Assembly (NCBI RefSeq): GCF_005860795.2
Contig: NZ_CP058350.1
Location: forward strand, 1,332,501-1,396,500
Reading direction: 5' to 3'
Source of the DNA: Peteryoungia desertarenae
GTDB taxonomy: Bacteria > Pseudomonadota > Alphaproteobacteria > Rhizobiales > Rhizobiaceae
DNA length: 64,000 nt
How positions within the stretch are numbered: the stretch's first letter is position 1; every line of letters starts with the position of its first letter. Below the pieces are notes generated by a model. The model made no database searches and was not told where the DNA came from. It saw only the letters and a program-made list of their open reading frames with translations. A program made the translations under genes and the position numbers. Below are positions 27,635 to 36,805 of the stretch, one piece after another.

Positions 27635-28699
27635 ATGAGCGAGTTCAAGCCGCTGGTCTTTTCTGGCGTACAGCCGACCGGCAATCTCCACCTTGGAAAC
27701 TATCTTGGCGCGATCCGGAAATTCGTGGCGCTGCAGGACAATAACGACTGCATCTATTGCGTGGTGGACCTGCATGCATTGACGGCTCAGCTTGTGCATG
27801 AGGACATGCGAAGCCAGATCCGGTCCATCACGGCGGCCTTTCTGGCCGCAGGTATTGATCCAAAGAAGCATATTGTCTTCAATCAGTCCGCTGTGCCTCA
27901 ACACGCAGAGCTTGCCTGGATTTTCAACTGCGTTGCGCGGATCGGCTGGATGAACCGCATGACCCAGTTCAAGGACAAGGCCGGCAAGGACCGCGAGCAG
28001 GCGTCCCTCGGGCTCTATGCCTATCCGAGCCTGATGGCTGCAGACATCCTTGTCTATCGGGCAACCCATGTGCCGGTTGGAGAGGACCAGAAGCAGCATC
28101 TGGAGCTGACGCGCGATATCGCGATGAAGTTCAATCTCGATTTCATGGAAAGGATCCGTGCAACCGGTCTGGGTATCGACATCAAGGTCGGCGACGAGCC
28201 GGTGCATGCCTATTTCCCGATGGTCGAGCCGATGATCGACGGGCCGGCGCCTCGCGTCATGAGCCTGAAGGACGGCACGAAGAAAATGTCCAAATCCGAT
28301 CCGTCCGATCTGTCGCGCATCAACCTGATGGATGATGCAGACGCGATCTCTAAGAAGATCCGCAAGGCCAAGACTGATCCGGACGCACTTCCCGGCGAAG
28401 TCGACGGACTGAAGGGGCGTCCCGAAGCCGACAACCTTGTCGGCATCTTTGCCGCGCTCGCTGATCGGACCAAGGCTGATGTTCTGGGCGACTTTGGAGG
28501 TCAGCAGTTCTCGGTCTTCAAGCCGGCTCTGGTCGATCTGGCTGTCGAGGTGCTGGCACCGATCAACGCGGAAATGCGACGTCTGATGGACGATCCCGGC
28601 CACATCGATGCAGTGCTCCGTGACGGCGGTGAGCGTGCCCGCGAGCGTGCCGAAAAGACGATGCAGGAAGTTCGCGACATTATCGGTTTCGTACAGTAA
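27635..28699 (+). CDS. trpS: Tryptophanyl-tRNA synthetase
   Basis: 354 residues from ATG 27635, preceded by TTGAGGA. Class I synthetase with the HIGH-type motif HLGN at residues 19-22 and KMSKS at 217-221; the indole-binding region and the C-terminal anticodon helix bundle are of normal bacterial length. It charges tRNA-Trp. The frame is open far upstream into the VOC gene's region, but only this start matches the family N-terminus ([19 protein letters not shown]). Confidence 0.97.
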   Translation: MSEFKPLVFSGVQPTGNLHLGNYLGAIRKFVALQDNNDCIYCVVDLHALTAQLVHEDMRSQIRSITAAFLAAGIDPKKHIVFNQSAVPQHAELAWIFNCVARIGWMNRMTQFKDKAGKDREQASLGLYAYPSLMAADILVYRATHVPVGEDQKQHLELTRDIAMKFNLDFMERIRATGLGIDIKVGDEPVHAYFPMVEPMIDGPAPRVMSLKDGTKKMSKSDPSDLSRINLMDDADAISKKIRKAKTDPDALPGEVDGLKGRPEADNLVGIFAALADRTKADVLGDFGGQQFSVFKPALVDLAVEVLAPINAEMRRLMDDPGHIDAVLRDGGERARERAEKTMQEVRDIIGFVQ

Positions 28700-28780
28700 G
28701 GTCTGCCGCAGACTGACTGCCGCACCGGAGGCGGTCAGGGCGGGGGCTAAAGAGAAACGGATCCGGAGGCGGGGATTTTC

Positions 28781-29272
28781 ATGGTTTCAACACGCCTGTC
28801 ACGACTTGAGGGACATCGCCGCAAATTCATGGCGGTCATTGACAACACGCCGGAATGCTTCAGGGCCGTCCATTATGCGGGACGGCGCGCCAAGAACTCG
28901 AACGGTGGTCTGGTCCTCATGTACATCATCCCGGACGGGGACTTCCAGCAATGGCTTGGTGTCGAGGAGATCATGCGCGCCGAAGCCATGGAAGAGGCTG
29001 ACGCCGTTATGGCAAAGGCCGCACAGACGGTGCGTGACACGATTGGCATCGAACCCGAAATCGTGATCCGAGAGGGCAGTGCGGCCACAGCGATCAACGC
29101 CCTGATCGAGGAAGATCGTGACATCGCCATTCTGGTTCTGGCAGCAGGATCCACCAAGGATGGGCCCGGACCTCTTGTGTCAATGATCGCCGGTAGGGGC
29201 GCAGCTTTTCCGATCCCGGTGACCGTTTTGCCAGACACGCTGACCAACGAAGAAATCGATGCGCTTTGCTGA
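28781..29272 (+). CDS. Universal stress protein (UspA family)
   Basis: 163 residues, single Usp domain. A typical beta1 FMAVIDNTPECFRAVHYAGRRA and a late LAAGSTKDGPGPLVSMIAGR are present; the ATP-binding G-2x-G-9x-G(S/T) motif is recognisable but degenerate, so nucleotide binding is uncertain. It lies 81 bases after trpS and 119 before the Nfu gene, in the same order as in S. meliloti. Preceded by GGAGGCGGG. Confidence 0.9.
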   Translation: MVSTRLSRLEGHRRKFMAVIDNTPECFRAVHYAGRRAKNSNGGLVLMYIIPDGDFQQWLGVEEIMRAEAMEEADAVMAKAAQTVRDTIGIEPEIVIREGSAATAINALIEEDRDIAILVLAAGSTKDGPGPLVSMIAGRGAAFPIPVTVLPDTLTNEEIDALC

Positions 29273-29391
29273 TTGCTTCTGATCAAGGGCGCAATCGCGC
29301 TTAACTCAGTTTTCTCACTTGAAGACCGGGGTCTTCAGGCTTATCTTTTGGAAGAATTCTAAATTGAGGCGATGTGTCGCCGGAGGCCATC

Positions 29392-29955
29392 ATGTTCATC
29401 CAGACCGAAGCCACTCCTAATCCCGCAACGCTTAAGTTCTTGCCGGGTAAGGTTGTGATGGAAAGCGGAACCGCCGAGTTTCGCGATGCGGACGCGGCAG
29501 CTGCGTCTCCACTTGCAAGCCGTATTTTCGCGATCCCCGGCGTGACCGGCGTTTTCTTTGGCTATGACTTCGTCACCGTCACCAAGGATGGCCCCGAGTG
29601 GCAGCACCTGAAGCCGGCGATCCTCGGCACGATCATGGAGCATTTCATGAGCGGGGCGCCCGTCATGGGATCTGCTGCGATGTCGAACGATAGGGACGCG
29701 GACGGCGAGTTCTTTGACGAAGGCGACGAAACGATTGTTGCAACCATCAAGGAATTGCTCGACACCCGTGTCCGTCCCGCCGTGGCGCAGGACGGTGGAG
29801 ACATCACTTTCCGTGGTTTCAAGGACGGCAAGGTCTTTCTCAACATGAAGGGCTCCTGCGCAGGTTGCCCCTCTTCGACAGCCACTCTGAAGCATGGCGT
29901 GCAGAACCTTCTGCGGCATTTCGTACCCGAGGTTCAGGAAGTCGAGGCAGTCTAA
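29392..29955 (+). CDS. NifU-family Fe-S cluster carrier (Nfu/IscU-like scaffold)
   Basis: 187 residues. An N-terminal Nfu domain (about 1-90, MFIQTEATPNPATLKFLPG) is followed by the C-terminal NifU domain with the CxxC motif at Cys156 and Cys159 (GSCAGCPSS), which holds a bridging Fe-S cluster between subunits. It delivers clusters to target apoproteins; MiaB and HemW, encoded in this window, are Fe-S enzymes that could be clients, which is inference. Start chosen at ATG 29392 because family members begin MFIQTEATPNP. Confidence 0.93.
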   Translation: MFIQTEATPNPATLKFLPGKVVMESGTAEFRDADAAAASPLASRIFAIPGVTGVFFGYDFVTVTKDGPEWQHLKPAILGTIMEHFMSGAPVMGSAAMSNDRDADGEFFDEGDETIVATIKELLDTRVRPAVAQDGGDITFRGFKDGKVFLNMKGSCAGCPSSTATLKHGVQNLLRHFVPEVQEVEAV

Positions 29956-29974
29956 CGGCTGCTTGGGAGACATC

Positions 29975-30625
29975 ATGATCGTTCTTGCGATCGACACCGC
30001 CGGAGTTGATTGTTCGGCGGCCGTTTATGACCGTCAGCACTCTGTTGTTCTTGCCGAGGTCAGCGAAACCCTTGGCAAAGGGCATGCCGAGCGTCTCATG
30101 GCGATGATTGACGAGGCGCTCGCAAAGGCGGGTCGTGATCTTCGCGAAGTGTCACGCATTGCTGTAACCGTCGGGCCCGGTTCGTTTACAGGCATTCGGG
30201 TTGGCGTTGCCGCAGCGCGCGGACTGGCTCTGGCTCTCGGCGTGGAATGCGTTGGCGTATCGACCCTCGCCGTTCTTGCCGCGACTGCCCCGAATGACAA
30301 GCAGGGCCGCGTGGGCGCAGCTATCAATGCCCATCGTGGTGAAATCTATTTCCAGTCTTTCGCCGAAGGTATTCCGCTGGATGAGCCCGTGGTCTTGTCA
30401 CTGGAAACCTTTCTCGAAGAGGCGAGCCTACCGGATATGACGGTTGTCGGCTCCGCCGCTTCGATGTTGGATGACCCGAATTCAGTCACGCCTGCTGACC
30501 ACTTTCCAATTGCACTTGTGGCACGCCTCGGTGCGGAGGCGAAAGCTCAGGGCAAGCCAAGCCCGCTTTATCTGAGGGGACCCGATGCCAAGCCCCAGAC
30601 GGGGTTTGCGGTTTCCAGGCTTTGA
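29975..30625 (+). CDS. tsaB: tRNA threonylcarbamoyladenosine biosynthesis protein TsaB
   Basis: 216 residues from ATG 29975, 19 bases after the Nfu gene. An ASKHA-fold protein with the N-terminal VLAIDTAGVDCSAAVYD and the GPGSFTGIRVGVAAARGLAL motif. It forms the TsaB-TsaD-TsaE complex that makes t6A37 in ANN-decoding tRNAs; TsaD is not in the window. rimI starts three bases past its stop, the usual tsaB-rimI pairing. Confidence 0.95.
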   Translation: MIVLAIDTAGVDCSAAVYDRQHSVVLAEVSETLGKGHAERLMAMIDEALAKAGRDLREVSRIAVTVGPGSFTGIRVGVAAARGLALALGVECVGVSTLAVLAATAPNDKQGRVGAAINAHRGEIYFQSFAEGIPLDEPVVLSLETFLEEASLPDMTVVGSAASMLDDPNSVTPADHFPIALVARLGAEAKAQGKPSPLYLRGPDAKPQTGFAVSRL

Positions 30626-30628
30626 TGA

Positions 30629-31126
30629 ATGCGCGACCATTTCTTTTCCCGCCAGCCCGAATTCGAGCTGGTTCCCATGACCACCGAACACTGCGCTGAT
30701 GTGTCAACCCTGCATGGTCAGCGGTTTCCCCGAGGGTGGGGTGATGGCGAGTTCGTCAGTCTGCTCTTGCAGCCGGCAACCTTCGGCTTCGTGGCCTCGC
30801 AGACCAATGCACTGATCTTCAAGCCGTCCCTTGCCGGCTTTGTGTTGGCAAGAGAGGTCGCGGGTGAAGCAGAAATTCTGACAATCGCCGTCAACGAGAA
30901 GACGGCGCGATATGGTCTTGGCTGGCGATTGATGCAGGCTGCCATGCGAGAGGCGAGCGCCCGGGGTGGCGAATCCATGTTCCTCGAAGTTGACGATGGG
31001 AATACGGCCGCCCTCGCCCTTTATCGCAAACTGGGCTTCGAAAAGGCGGGAGAACGCCCGGCCTACTATGCAGACGATAAGGGTTACAGATCCTCTGCGC
31101 TTGTCATGCGGCGTGATCTTCGCTAG
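30629..31126 (+). CDS. rimI: Ribosomal-protein-alanine N-acetyltransferase RimI
   Basis: 165 residues, GNAT fold. The acetyl-CoA loop reads YGLGWRLMQAA (a Q/RxxGxG/A variant) and the FLEVDDGNTAALALYRKLGFEKAG segment is characteristic. RimI acetylates the N-terminal Ala of ribosomal protein S18. It is translated directly after tsaB, with which it is paired in most proteobacteria; other GNAT substrates cannot be excluded. Confidence 0.9.
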   Translation: MRDHFFSRQPEFELVPMTTEHCADVSTLHGQRFPRGWGDGEFVSLLLQPATFGFVASQTNALIFKPSLAGFVLAREVAGEAEILTIAVNEKTARYGLGWRLMQAAMREASARGGESMFLEVDDGNTAALALYRKLGFEKAGERPAYYADDKGYRSSALVMRRDLR

Positions 31127-31168
31127 TCCGTCCCTTTGGGAACGGAGTCTGGTGGATAGACTTGGGTC

Positions 31169-31597
31169 ATGAGCGACGAACAGAAATCACTGGAAGACCT
31201 GTGTGCGGAGCGCGGAATGCGCATGACCGAACAGCGCCGGGTGATTGCCAAGATATTGGAAGAATCCGACGATCATCCCGATGTGGAGGAACTCTACCGC
31301 CGCTCCTCGAAGGTCGATGCAAAGATATCGATCTCCACGGTTTACCGAACGGTCAAGCTCTTCGAAGACGCCGGCATCATTGAGCGCCATGATTTTCGCG
31401 ATGGCCGCTCTCGCTACGAAACCGTGCCGGAAGAGCATCACGATCACCTGATCGATTTGAAGACCGGTGTCGTGCTGGAGTTCCACTCGCCAGAAATCGA
31501 GGCGCTTCAGGAGCGCATCGCTCGTGAACACGGTTTCCGGCTCGTGGGTCATCGTCTGGAGCTTTACGGCATTCCGCTGTCGAAGGACGACACGTAA
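31169..31597 (+). CDS. fur: Fur-family metal-responsive regulator (Mur-like)
   Basis: 142 residues. The winged helix (about 10-85) includes the recognition helix STVYRTVKLFEDAGII. The metal site HHDH lies at residues 90-93, but it is followed by LIDLKTG where many Fur proteins have a cysteine pair, so the structural zinc site is absent. This is the form found in rhizobia and Agrobacterium, where the protein mainly responds to manganese (Mur) and represses sitABCD. Iron control in such organisms is by RirA and Irr, neither in this window. It is cotranscribed with rimI and olsA by spacing. Confidence 0.92.
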   Translation: MSDEQKSLEDLCAERGMRMTEQRRVIAKILEESDDHPDVEELYRRSSKVDAKISISTVYRTVKLFEDAGIIERHDFRDGRSRYETVPEEHHDHLIDLKTGVVLEFHSPEIEALQERIAREHGFRLVGHRLELYGIPLSKDDT

Positions 31598-31626
31598 GTG
31601 ACGATGTCCGGCATGGTGAGGCGCGA

Positions 31627-32436
31627 TTGATCGACTGGATCCGCATTATCCTGTCTCTGTTCGCCATCTTCCTGACGACGCTTGCCCTGGCGCCACTGCA
31701 GATCCTTGCCCTCTATTTTGATTGGCCGCTACGCCGCCGGCTCCCCAGGCTTTGGCATCGGGTTTCCTGTCGGATGCTCGGCTTGCGAATTCATTCCCAT
31801 GGCGTTCTGGACACCCGTCGGCCCCTGATGATTGCTGCCAATCACGCATCCTGGAAGGACATTCTCGTTCTGGGAGCGCTGGCTGACGTCGTGTTCATTG
31901 CCAAGACGGAAGTTGCGGCCTGGCCCGTCTTCGGAACCTTGGCAAAGCTTCAGAAGACCATCTTCGTGGTGCGTGAGGAAAAACGCCGCACCGGTGACCA
32001 GGTCAATGAAATTGCGGCTCGGATGAGTGATGGCGAGGTCGTGGTCCTGTTTCCTGAAGGCACGACCTCCGATGGCAACCGTGTACTCGCGACCAAGTCA
32101 TCGCTTTTTGGCGCAGCCGCAGCCGCACTGGGCGACGACCCGGATGCCGTGGTCCATGTCCAGCCGGTATCGATCGCCTTTACCCGAGTGCAGGGCATGC
32201 CCATGGGGCGTTATCATCGCTCCATAGCCGGCTGGCCGGGGGATGTAACAATGCTGCCCCATCTCGTCGGCGTCCTGAAGGCAGCCGCCATTGATGTCGA
32301 CGTCACCTTTGGTGAAGCGGTGGAATACCGCAGGGGTGAAAGCCGCAAGCTGTTGGCAGCCACAATCGAATCCCGCCTGAGGGCCATGCTGCTGGTTCAC
32401 TTGCGGGGTCGTTACAAGCGCACTGACGAGGCCTGA
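31627..32436 (+). CDS. olsA: Lyso-ornithine lipid O-acyltransferase OlsA (PlsC family)
   Basis: 269 residues from a TTG at 31627. A membrane segment (about 5-30) precedes the acyltransferase domain, with the HX4D motif NHASWKD (H73, D78) and the FPEGTTSDGN motif. It adds the second fatty acid to lyso-ornithine lipid made by OlsB, giving the membrane lipid used by rhizobia under phosphate limitation. PlsC-type activity on phosphatidic acid is possible as a side reaction. Location after fur and before miaB agrees with S. meliloti olsA. Confidence 0.9.
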   Translation: MIDWIRIILSLFAIFLTTLALAPLQILALYFDWPLRRRLPRLWHRVSCRMLGLRIHSHGVLDTRRPLMIAANHASWKDILVLGALADVVFIAKTEVAAWPVFGTLAKLQKTIFVVREEKRRTGDQVNEIAARMSDGEVVVLFPEGTTSDGNRVLATKSSLFGAAAAALGDDPDAVVHVQPVSIAFTRVQGMPMGRYHRSIAGWPGDVTMLPHLVGVLKAAAIDVDVTFGEAVEYRRGESRKLLAATIESRLRAMLLVHLRGRYKRTDEA

Positions 32437-32482
32437 TATTTTTCAGTTTGAACGCGCGCCGAAAACCACTAAATAGCGCGGC

Positions 32483-33877
32483 ATGACCCAGGAAACCGCC
32501 ACACCTATGCCGTCCGAACTGCCTGCAGGCAATGCGCGCAAGGTCTTTATCAAGACCTATGGCTGCCAGATGAATGTTTATGACAGCGGGCGCATGGCCG
32601 ACGCGCTGGCCGCGGACGGCTATGTCTCGACCGATGTCATGGACGATGCGGATCTCGTCCTCCTGAACACCTGTCATATTCGCGAGAAGGCAGCCGAAAA
32701 GGTCTATTCCGCACTGGGACGTTTGCGCGAGACCAAGAAGGCCCGTGCTGCCGAGGGGCGGGAATTCATGATCGGTGTGGCCGGTTGTGTGGCGCAGGCC
32801 GAAGGTGAAGAAATCTCGCGCCGCGAGCCTGCCGTGGATGTCGTCATAGGACCGCAGACCTATCATCGCCTGCCCCAGGCGCTTCGCAAGGCACGGGGTG
32901 GTGAGCGTGTTGTCGATACGGAATATGCGCTGGAAGACAAGTTCGAGCACCTTCCTGATCCGACCAGGGTGATCGGTAAGCCGAGGAACGTGACGGCCTT
33001 TCTCACGGTTCAGGAAGGTTGCGACAAGTTCTGCACCTTCTGTGTTGTTCCCTATACGCGCGGCGCCGAAGTCTCGCGCCCACTGGCCCAGCTCCTGACG
33101 GAAGCCCGTAGACTGGTGGACAGCGGCGTGCGTGAACTCACGCTGCTTGGTCAGAACGTCAACGCCTGGCACGGGGAAGACGAGGCGGGTCGAGCAATCG
33201 GGCTTGGCGATCTTCTCTATCGCCTTGCGGAAATCCCCGGCCTTGCCCGCCTGCGCTATACCACGAGCCATCCGCGCGACATGGATGATCGACTGATTGA
33301 GGCCCATCGCGATCTGCGCATGCTGATGCCCTATCTGCATCTCCCCGTTCAGGCGGGCTCAGACCGTATTTTGAAGTCCATGAACCGCCGGCACAAGGCA
33401 GAGGAATACATCGTCCTGATCGAGCGTATCCGCGAAGCGCGTCCGGATATTGCACTGTCGGGTGACTTCATTGTCGGCTTCCCGGGCGAAACAGATGAGG
33501 ACTTCGAGGCAACGATGGATCTTGTGCGCCGCGTGAATTATGCGCAGGCTTATTCCTTCAAATACTCAAGCCGCCCGGGCACGCCAGGGGCCGATCTCCC
33601 CGATCATGTCGACGAAGAGGTCAAGACCGAGCGTCTGGCTCGGCTTCAGTCACTGCTGTTGGAACAGCAGCAGGCCTTTTCTCGTTCGATGATCGGACAA
33701 ACCATGGACCTGCTTCTCGAAAAGCCTGGACGCATGCCGGGACAACTGATCGGACGCTCTCCATGGCTGCAATCTGTGAATGTTGATGCAATGTCATCGC
33801 AAATCGGTGACATTATACAGGTACGAATCACCGCAGCCGGCCCAAACAGCTTGTTTGCCGAGGTGGCAGAGGGTTAG
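32483..33877 (+). CDS. miaB: tRNA-2-methylthio-N6-dimethylallyladenosine synthase MiaB
   Basis: 464 residues. An N-terminal UPF0004 domain with three Cys for the auxiliary cluster (C28 in TYGCQMN, C64 in NTCHIR, one in VAGCVAQ), a radical-SAM domain with CDKFCTFC, and a C-terminal TRAM domain. It methylthiolates i6A37 in tRNAs using two Fe-S clusters. The gene is followed by phoH within 40 bases. Confidence 0.97.
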   Translation: MTQETATPMPSELPAGNARKVFIKTYGCQMNVYDSGRMADALAADGYVSTDVMDDADLVLLNTCHIREKAAEKVYSALGRLRETKKARAAEGREFMIGVAGCVAQAEGEEISRREPAVDVVIGPQTYHRLPQALRKARGGERVVDTEYALEDKFEHLPDPTRVIGKPRNVTAFLTVQEGCDKFCTFCVVPYTRGAEVSRPLAQLLTEARRLVDSGVRELTLLGQNVNAWHGEDEAGRAIGLGDLLYRLAEIPGLARLRYTTSHPRDMDDRLIEAHRDLRMLMPYLHLPVQAGSDRILKSMNRRHKAEEYIVLIERIREARPDIALSGDFIVGFPGETDEDFEATMDLVRRVNYAQAYSFKYSSRPGTPGADLPDHVDEEVKTERLARLQSLLLEQQQAFSRSMIGQTMDLLLEKPGRMPGQLIGRSPWLQSVNVDAMSSQIGDIIQVRITAAGPNSLFAEVAEG

Positions 33878-33916
33878 AGTGAGGGCTTGAAACCTGACGG
33901 ACAGGAGCCTCAACGC

Positions 33917-34972
33917 TTGAACGCAACAGAAGTGGTCACTTCACCCTCGCGCAACATTCGCACCAATGCGACCGACGCCAATCACTTCATTTTGACGTTC
34001 GAGAACAACAGGCTTGCCAGCGAGCTCTTCGGTCAATTCGATCAGCACCTGAAGTTGTTGGAGGAGCGCTTGCAGATCGACGCACGCGCCCGCGGCAATT
34101 CGGTGTCGATTTCCGGTGATACGCTCGCGACGAATCAGGCCCGTCGAGCGCTCGATTTCCTGTATGCGCGTCTCCAAAGCGGGGGCTCGGTTGAGCTTTC
34201 CGATGTTGAGGGCGCGATCCGGATGGCAGTCGCGGCTGACGATCAGCTTCAGTTGCCGACCATGGAGCGCAAGGCCAAGCTGTCGATGGCACAGATCGCG
34301 ACCCGCAAGAAAACCATTGCGGCCCGTACACCCACGCAGGATGCTTATATGCGCGCCCTTGACCGGTCCGAACTGGTGTTCGGCGTCGGTCCTGCCGGAA
34401 CGGGCAAGACCTATCTGGCTGTTGCTCATGCGGCGCAACTACTGGAGCGGGGGACCGTCGACCGGATTATCCTGTCACGGCCTGCTGTCGAGGCGGGCGA
34501 GCGCCTGGGTTTCCTGCCGGGTGACATGAAGGAAAAGGTCGACCCCTATCTGCGTCCGCTTTATGACGCCCTCTATGACATGATGCCGGGCGACAAGGTC
34601 GAGCGTGCCATCACCGCCGGAGTCATTGAAATTGCGCCGCTCGCCTTCATGCGCGGACGAACACTCGCCAATGCGGCAGTCATCCTTGACGAGGCGCAGA
34701 ATACGACCTCCATGCAGATGAAGATGTTTCTGACGCGTTTGGGCGAAAACGCCCGCATGATCGTGACAGGTGACCCGAGCCAGGTCGACCTTCCGCGCGG
34801 TGTGAAATCCGGCCTGGTTGAGGCTTTGCAGATCCTGAAGGGCGTTGAGGGGATCTCTGTCGTTCGCTTCAAGGATGCCGATGTCGTCCGTCACCCCTTG
34901 GTCGGTCGTATCGTGCGGGCCTATGACGCCCAGTACAGTGTTCAGGACGAAAGCGAGCAGGCAGACCGGTGA
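33917..34972 (+). CDS. phoH: PhoH-family ATPase
   Basis: 351 residues if started at the TTG at 33917, where CAGGAG lies ten bases upstream and the protein begins with the usual rhizobial NATEVV; a second TTG at 33887 would add ten residues. Walker [16 protein letters not shown] and Walker [12 protein letters not shown] are complete, followed by the sensor [10 protein letters not shown]. PhoH next to ybeY is a conserved pair linked to RNA metabolism; its exact substrate is unclear in the family. The ybeY GTG overlaps its stop by four bases. Confidence 0.94.
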   Translation: MNATEVVTSPSRNIRTNATDANHFILTFENNRLASELFGQFDQHLKLLEERLQIDARARGNSVSISGDTLATNQARRALDFLYARLQSGGSVELSDVEGAIRMAVAADDQLQLPTMERKAKLSMAQIATRKKTIAARTPTQDAYMRALDRSELVFGVGPAGTGKTYLAVAHAAQLLERGTVDRIILSRPAVEAGERLGFLPGDMKEKVDPYLRPLYDALYDMMPGDKVERAITAGVIEIAPLAFMRGRTLANAAVILDEAQNTTSMQMKMFLTRLGENARMIVTGDPSQVDLPRGVKSGLVEALQILKGVEGISVVRFKDADVVRHPLVGRIVRAYDAQYSVQDESEQADR

Positions 34973-35496
34973 AGCCCGAAGCGGAAATCCTGCAGCATGT
35001 GGATCTGCAGATCGCGGTTGAAGCCGAGGGCTGGGGCACTGAGGACAGCCTGGAAGCGCATGCATCGGCAGTCATTTCACGCGCATCCAGTTACCTGAAG
35101 CAGAAGGAAGGACAGCCTTTTCCGGCTGTTCCTCCGGAGCTGTCGGTTGTGTTTGCCGATGACGAAATGATCCGCGGAATCAACGCCGAATGGCGCGGTA
35201 AGGACAAGCCAACCAATGTCCTGTCCTTCCCCGCTTTTCCTGTCACTCCAGGCAAGATGCCGGGGCCGATGCTGGGCGACATCATCATCGCTCGGGAAAC
35301 GGTCGAGCGCGAGGCAATCGAGCTTGAAAAGAGTTTCGAGGATCATCTGACCCATTTGATGGTTCATGGTTTTCTTCACCTCTTCGGCTACGATCATCTG
35401 GAAAAAGAGCAAGCCGAACATATGGAAGGCCTGGAGACTCGCATTTTGGCCGAACTTGGCCTATCTGACCCCTATGCGGGACAAGACCCGATCTGA
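34969..35496 (+). CDS. ybeY: Endoribonuclease YbeY (16S rRNA maturation)
   Basis: 175 residues from a GTG overlapping the phoH stop (GTGA). The zinc site H-x3-H-x5-H is intact in [11 protein letters not shown], and [17 protein letters not shown] is the family's central segment. YbeY is a metal-dependent endoribonuclease involved in 16S rRNA 3'-end maturation and small-RNA control; the S. meliloti homologue has been shown to affect sRNA regulation. The next gene begins 12 bases later. Confidence 0.96.
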   Translation: MKPEAEILQHVDLQIAVEAEGWGTEDSLEAHASAVISRASSYLKQKEGQPFPAVPPELSVVFADDEMIRGINAEWRGKDKPTNVLSFPAFPVTPGKMPGPMLGDIIIARETVEREAIELEKSFEDHLTHLMVHGFLHLFGYDHLEKEQAEHMEGLETRILAELGLSDPYAGQDPI

Positions 35497-35508
35497 TAGT
35501 TTGGAACA

Positions 35509-36699
35509 ATGAGCAACTTTGAGACGAAATCGGCCGGTGAGGCCAATGAAACCGGGGAAAGTTCTTCCTCTGACGAAGGCAGCAGTACGACGCGAGCGGA
35601 GAGCAACAACCGAAACGGTTTCTCCTTCTGGGCTCGCGCATCAAAACTGCTGAAGCCAAATACCAGCACACTCCGTGAGGACTTGACTGTTGCGCTGAAT
35701 GCCGATGCAGGCGCAAGCGAGGCTTTCACGCCCGAAGAACGGGCGATGCTGCACAATATCCTGCGCTTCCGGGAAATTCGGGTCGAAGACATCATGGTCC
35801 CGCGCGTCGATATTGAAGCCGTCGATCACAACATAACGCTTGCCGAACTGATGCGGGTTTTTGACGAAACGGGCCGTTCGAGAATGCCCGTTTATGCCGA
35901 GACGCTCGATGATCCACGCGGCATGGTCCATATCCGGGACTTGCTTTCCTACCTGACAAAGCAGGCCAAGAACCGGCGTCGGAGCCCTGCGCGCAATGGA
36001 TCCGCCGCAGTCGCCGCTGACAAGCCGGAGAGGGTCGAGCGGCCTGAAAAAGCCACCAAGCCGAAGCTGGATTTCGATCTGGCGCGGGTTGATCTCAGTA
36101 AGACCGTTGCGGAAGCCGGCTTGGTTCGGTCCATCCTCTTTGTCCCTCCTTCGATGCTGGCCTCTGATCTTCTCAGTCGAATGCAGGCCGCGCGCACGCA
36201 GATGGCTCTGGTGATAGACGAGTATGGTGGGACCGATGGTCTCGTCAGCCACGAAGATATCGTTGAAATGGTCGTTGGCGATATCGAAGACGAACATGAT
36301 GACGAAGAGGCCATGTTTACAAGGGTCTCAGACGATGTTCTGATCGCTGACGCCCGCGTGGAGCTGGAAGAGATCGCGGCAGAGATTGGTCCCGATTTTG
36401 ACATCAAGGATCAGCTGGAGGATGTGGACACATTGGGTGGTCTCATATTCGCGTCCCTCGGTCGAATACCGGTGCGCGGCGAGGTCGTTCAGGCTATACC
36501 GGCATTCGAATTCCACATCCTCGAAGCTGATCCGCGCCGGATCAAGAGGGTGAGAGTGATTCGCAAACGCGCTGCCGCGCGCCGGCGAACCACCTCGGCC
36601 AAGCCCGATCCCGAGCACTCGGAATCCGCACCACGCGCGGTGAAAGGTGAAAAGTCTGTGGGTGAGCCCAGTTCTCACGACCAGGAGACGGTCGCCTGA
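35509..36699 (+). CDS. CBS-domain protein of the CorC/TlyC (hemolysin C) family
   Basis: 396 residues, soluble: no membrane domain precedes the two CBS domains (about 95-160 and 205-260, with IMVPRVDIEAVD and LVIDEYGGTDGLVSHEDI). A CorC/HlyC transporter-associated domain follows (about 275-360), with a basic tail RKRAAARRR. Between the CBS domains is a Lys/Glu-rich insertion (about 155-190). Proteins like this are associated with magnesium/cobalt homeostasis; the ybeZ(phoH)-ybeY-corC-lnt order matches E. coli too. Confidence 0.9.
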   Translation: MSNFETKSAGEANETGESSSSDEGSSTTRAESNNRNGFSFWARASKLLKPNTSTLREDLTVALNADAGASEAFTPEERAMLHNILRFREIRVEDIMVPRVDIEAVDHNITLAELMRVFDETGRSRMPVYAETLDDPRGMVHIRDLLSYLTKQAKNRRRSPARNGSAAVAADKPERVERPEKATKPKLDFDLARVDLSKTVAEAGLVRSILFVPPSMLASDLLSRMQAARTQMALVIDEYGGTDGLVSHEDIVEMVVGDIEDEHDDEEAMFTRVSDDVLIADARVELEEIAAEIGPDFDIKDQLEDVDTLGGLIFASLGRIPVRGEVVQAIPAFEFHILEADPRRIKRVRVIRKRAAARRRTTSAKPDPEHSESAPRAVKGEKSVGEPSSHDQETVA

Positions 36700-36805
36700 G
36701 GGCTCCGCGACCTGCAGCACTGCCTCTGCGAACGGGACGACAAGCGAGACGATTTTTGAAAGACTGCCCGCATTGATTCGCACGGAAACGGCGGGGGATG
36801 TGTGC

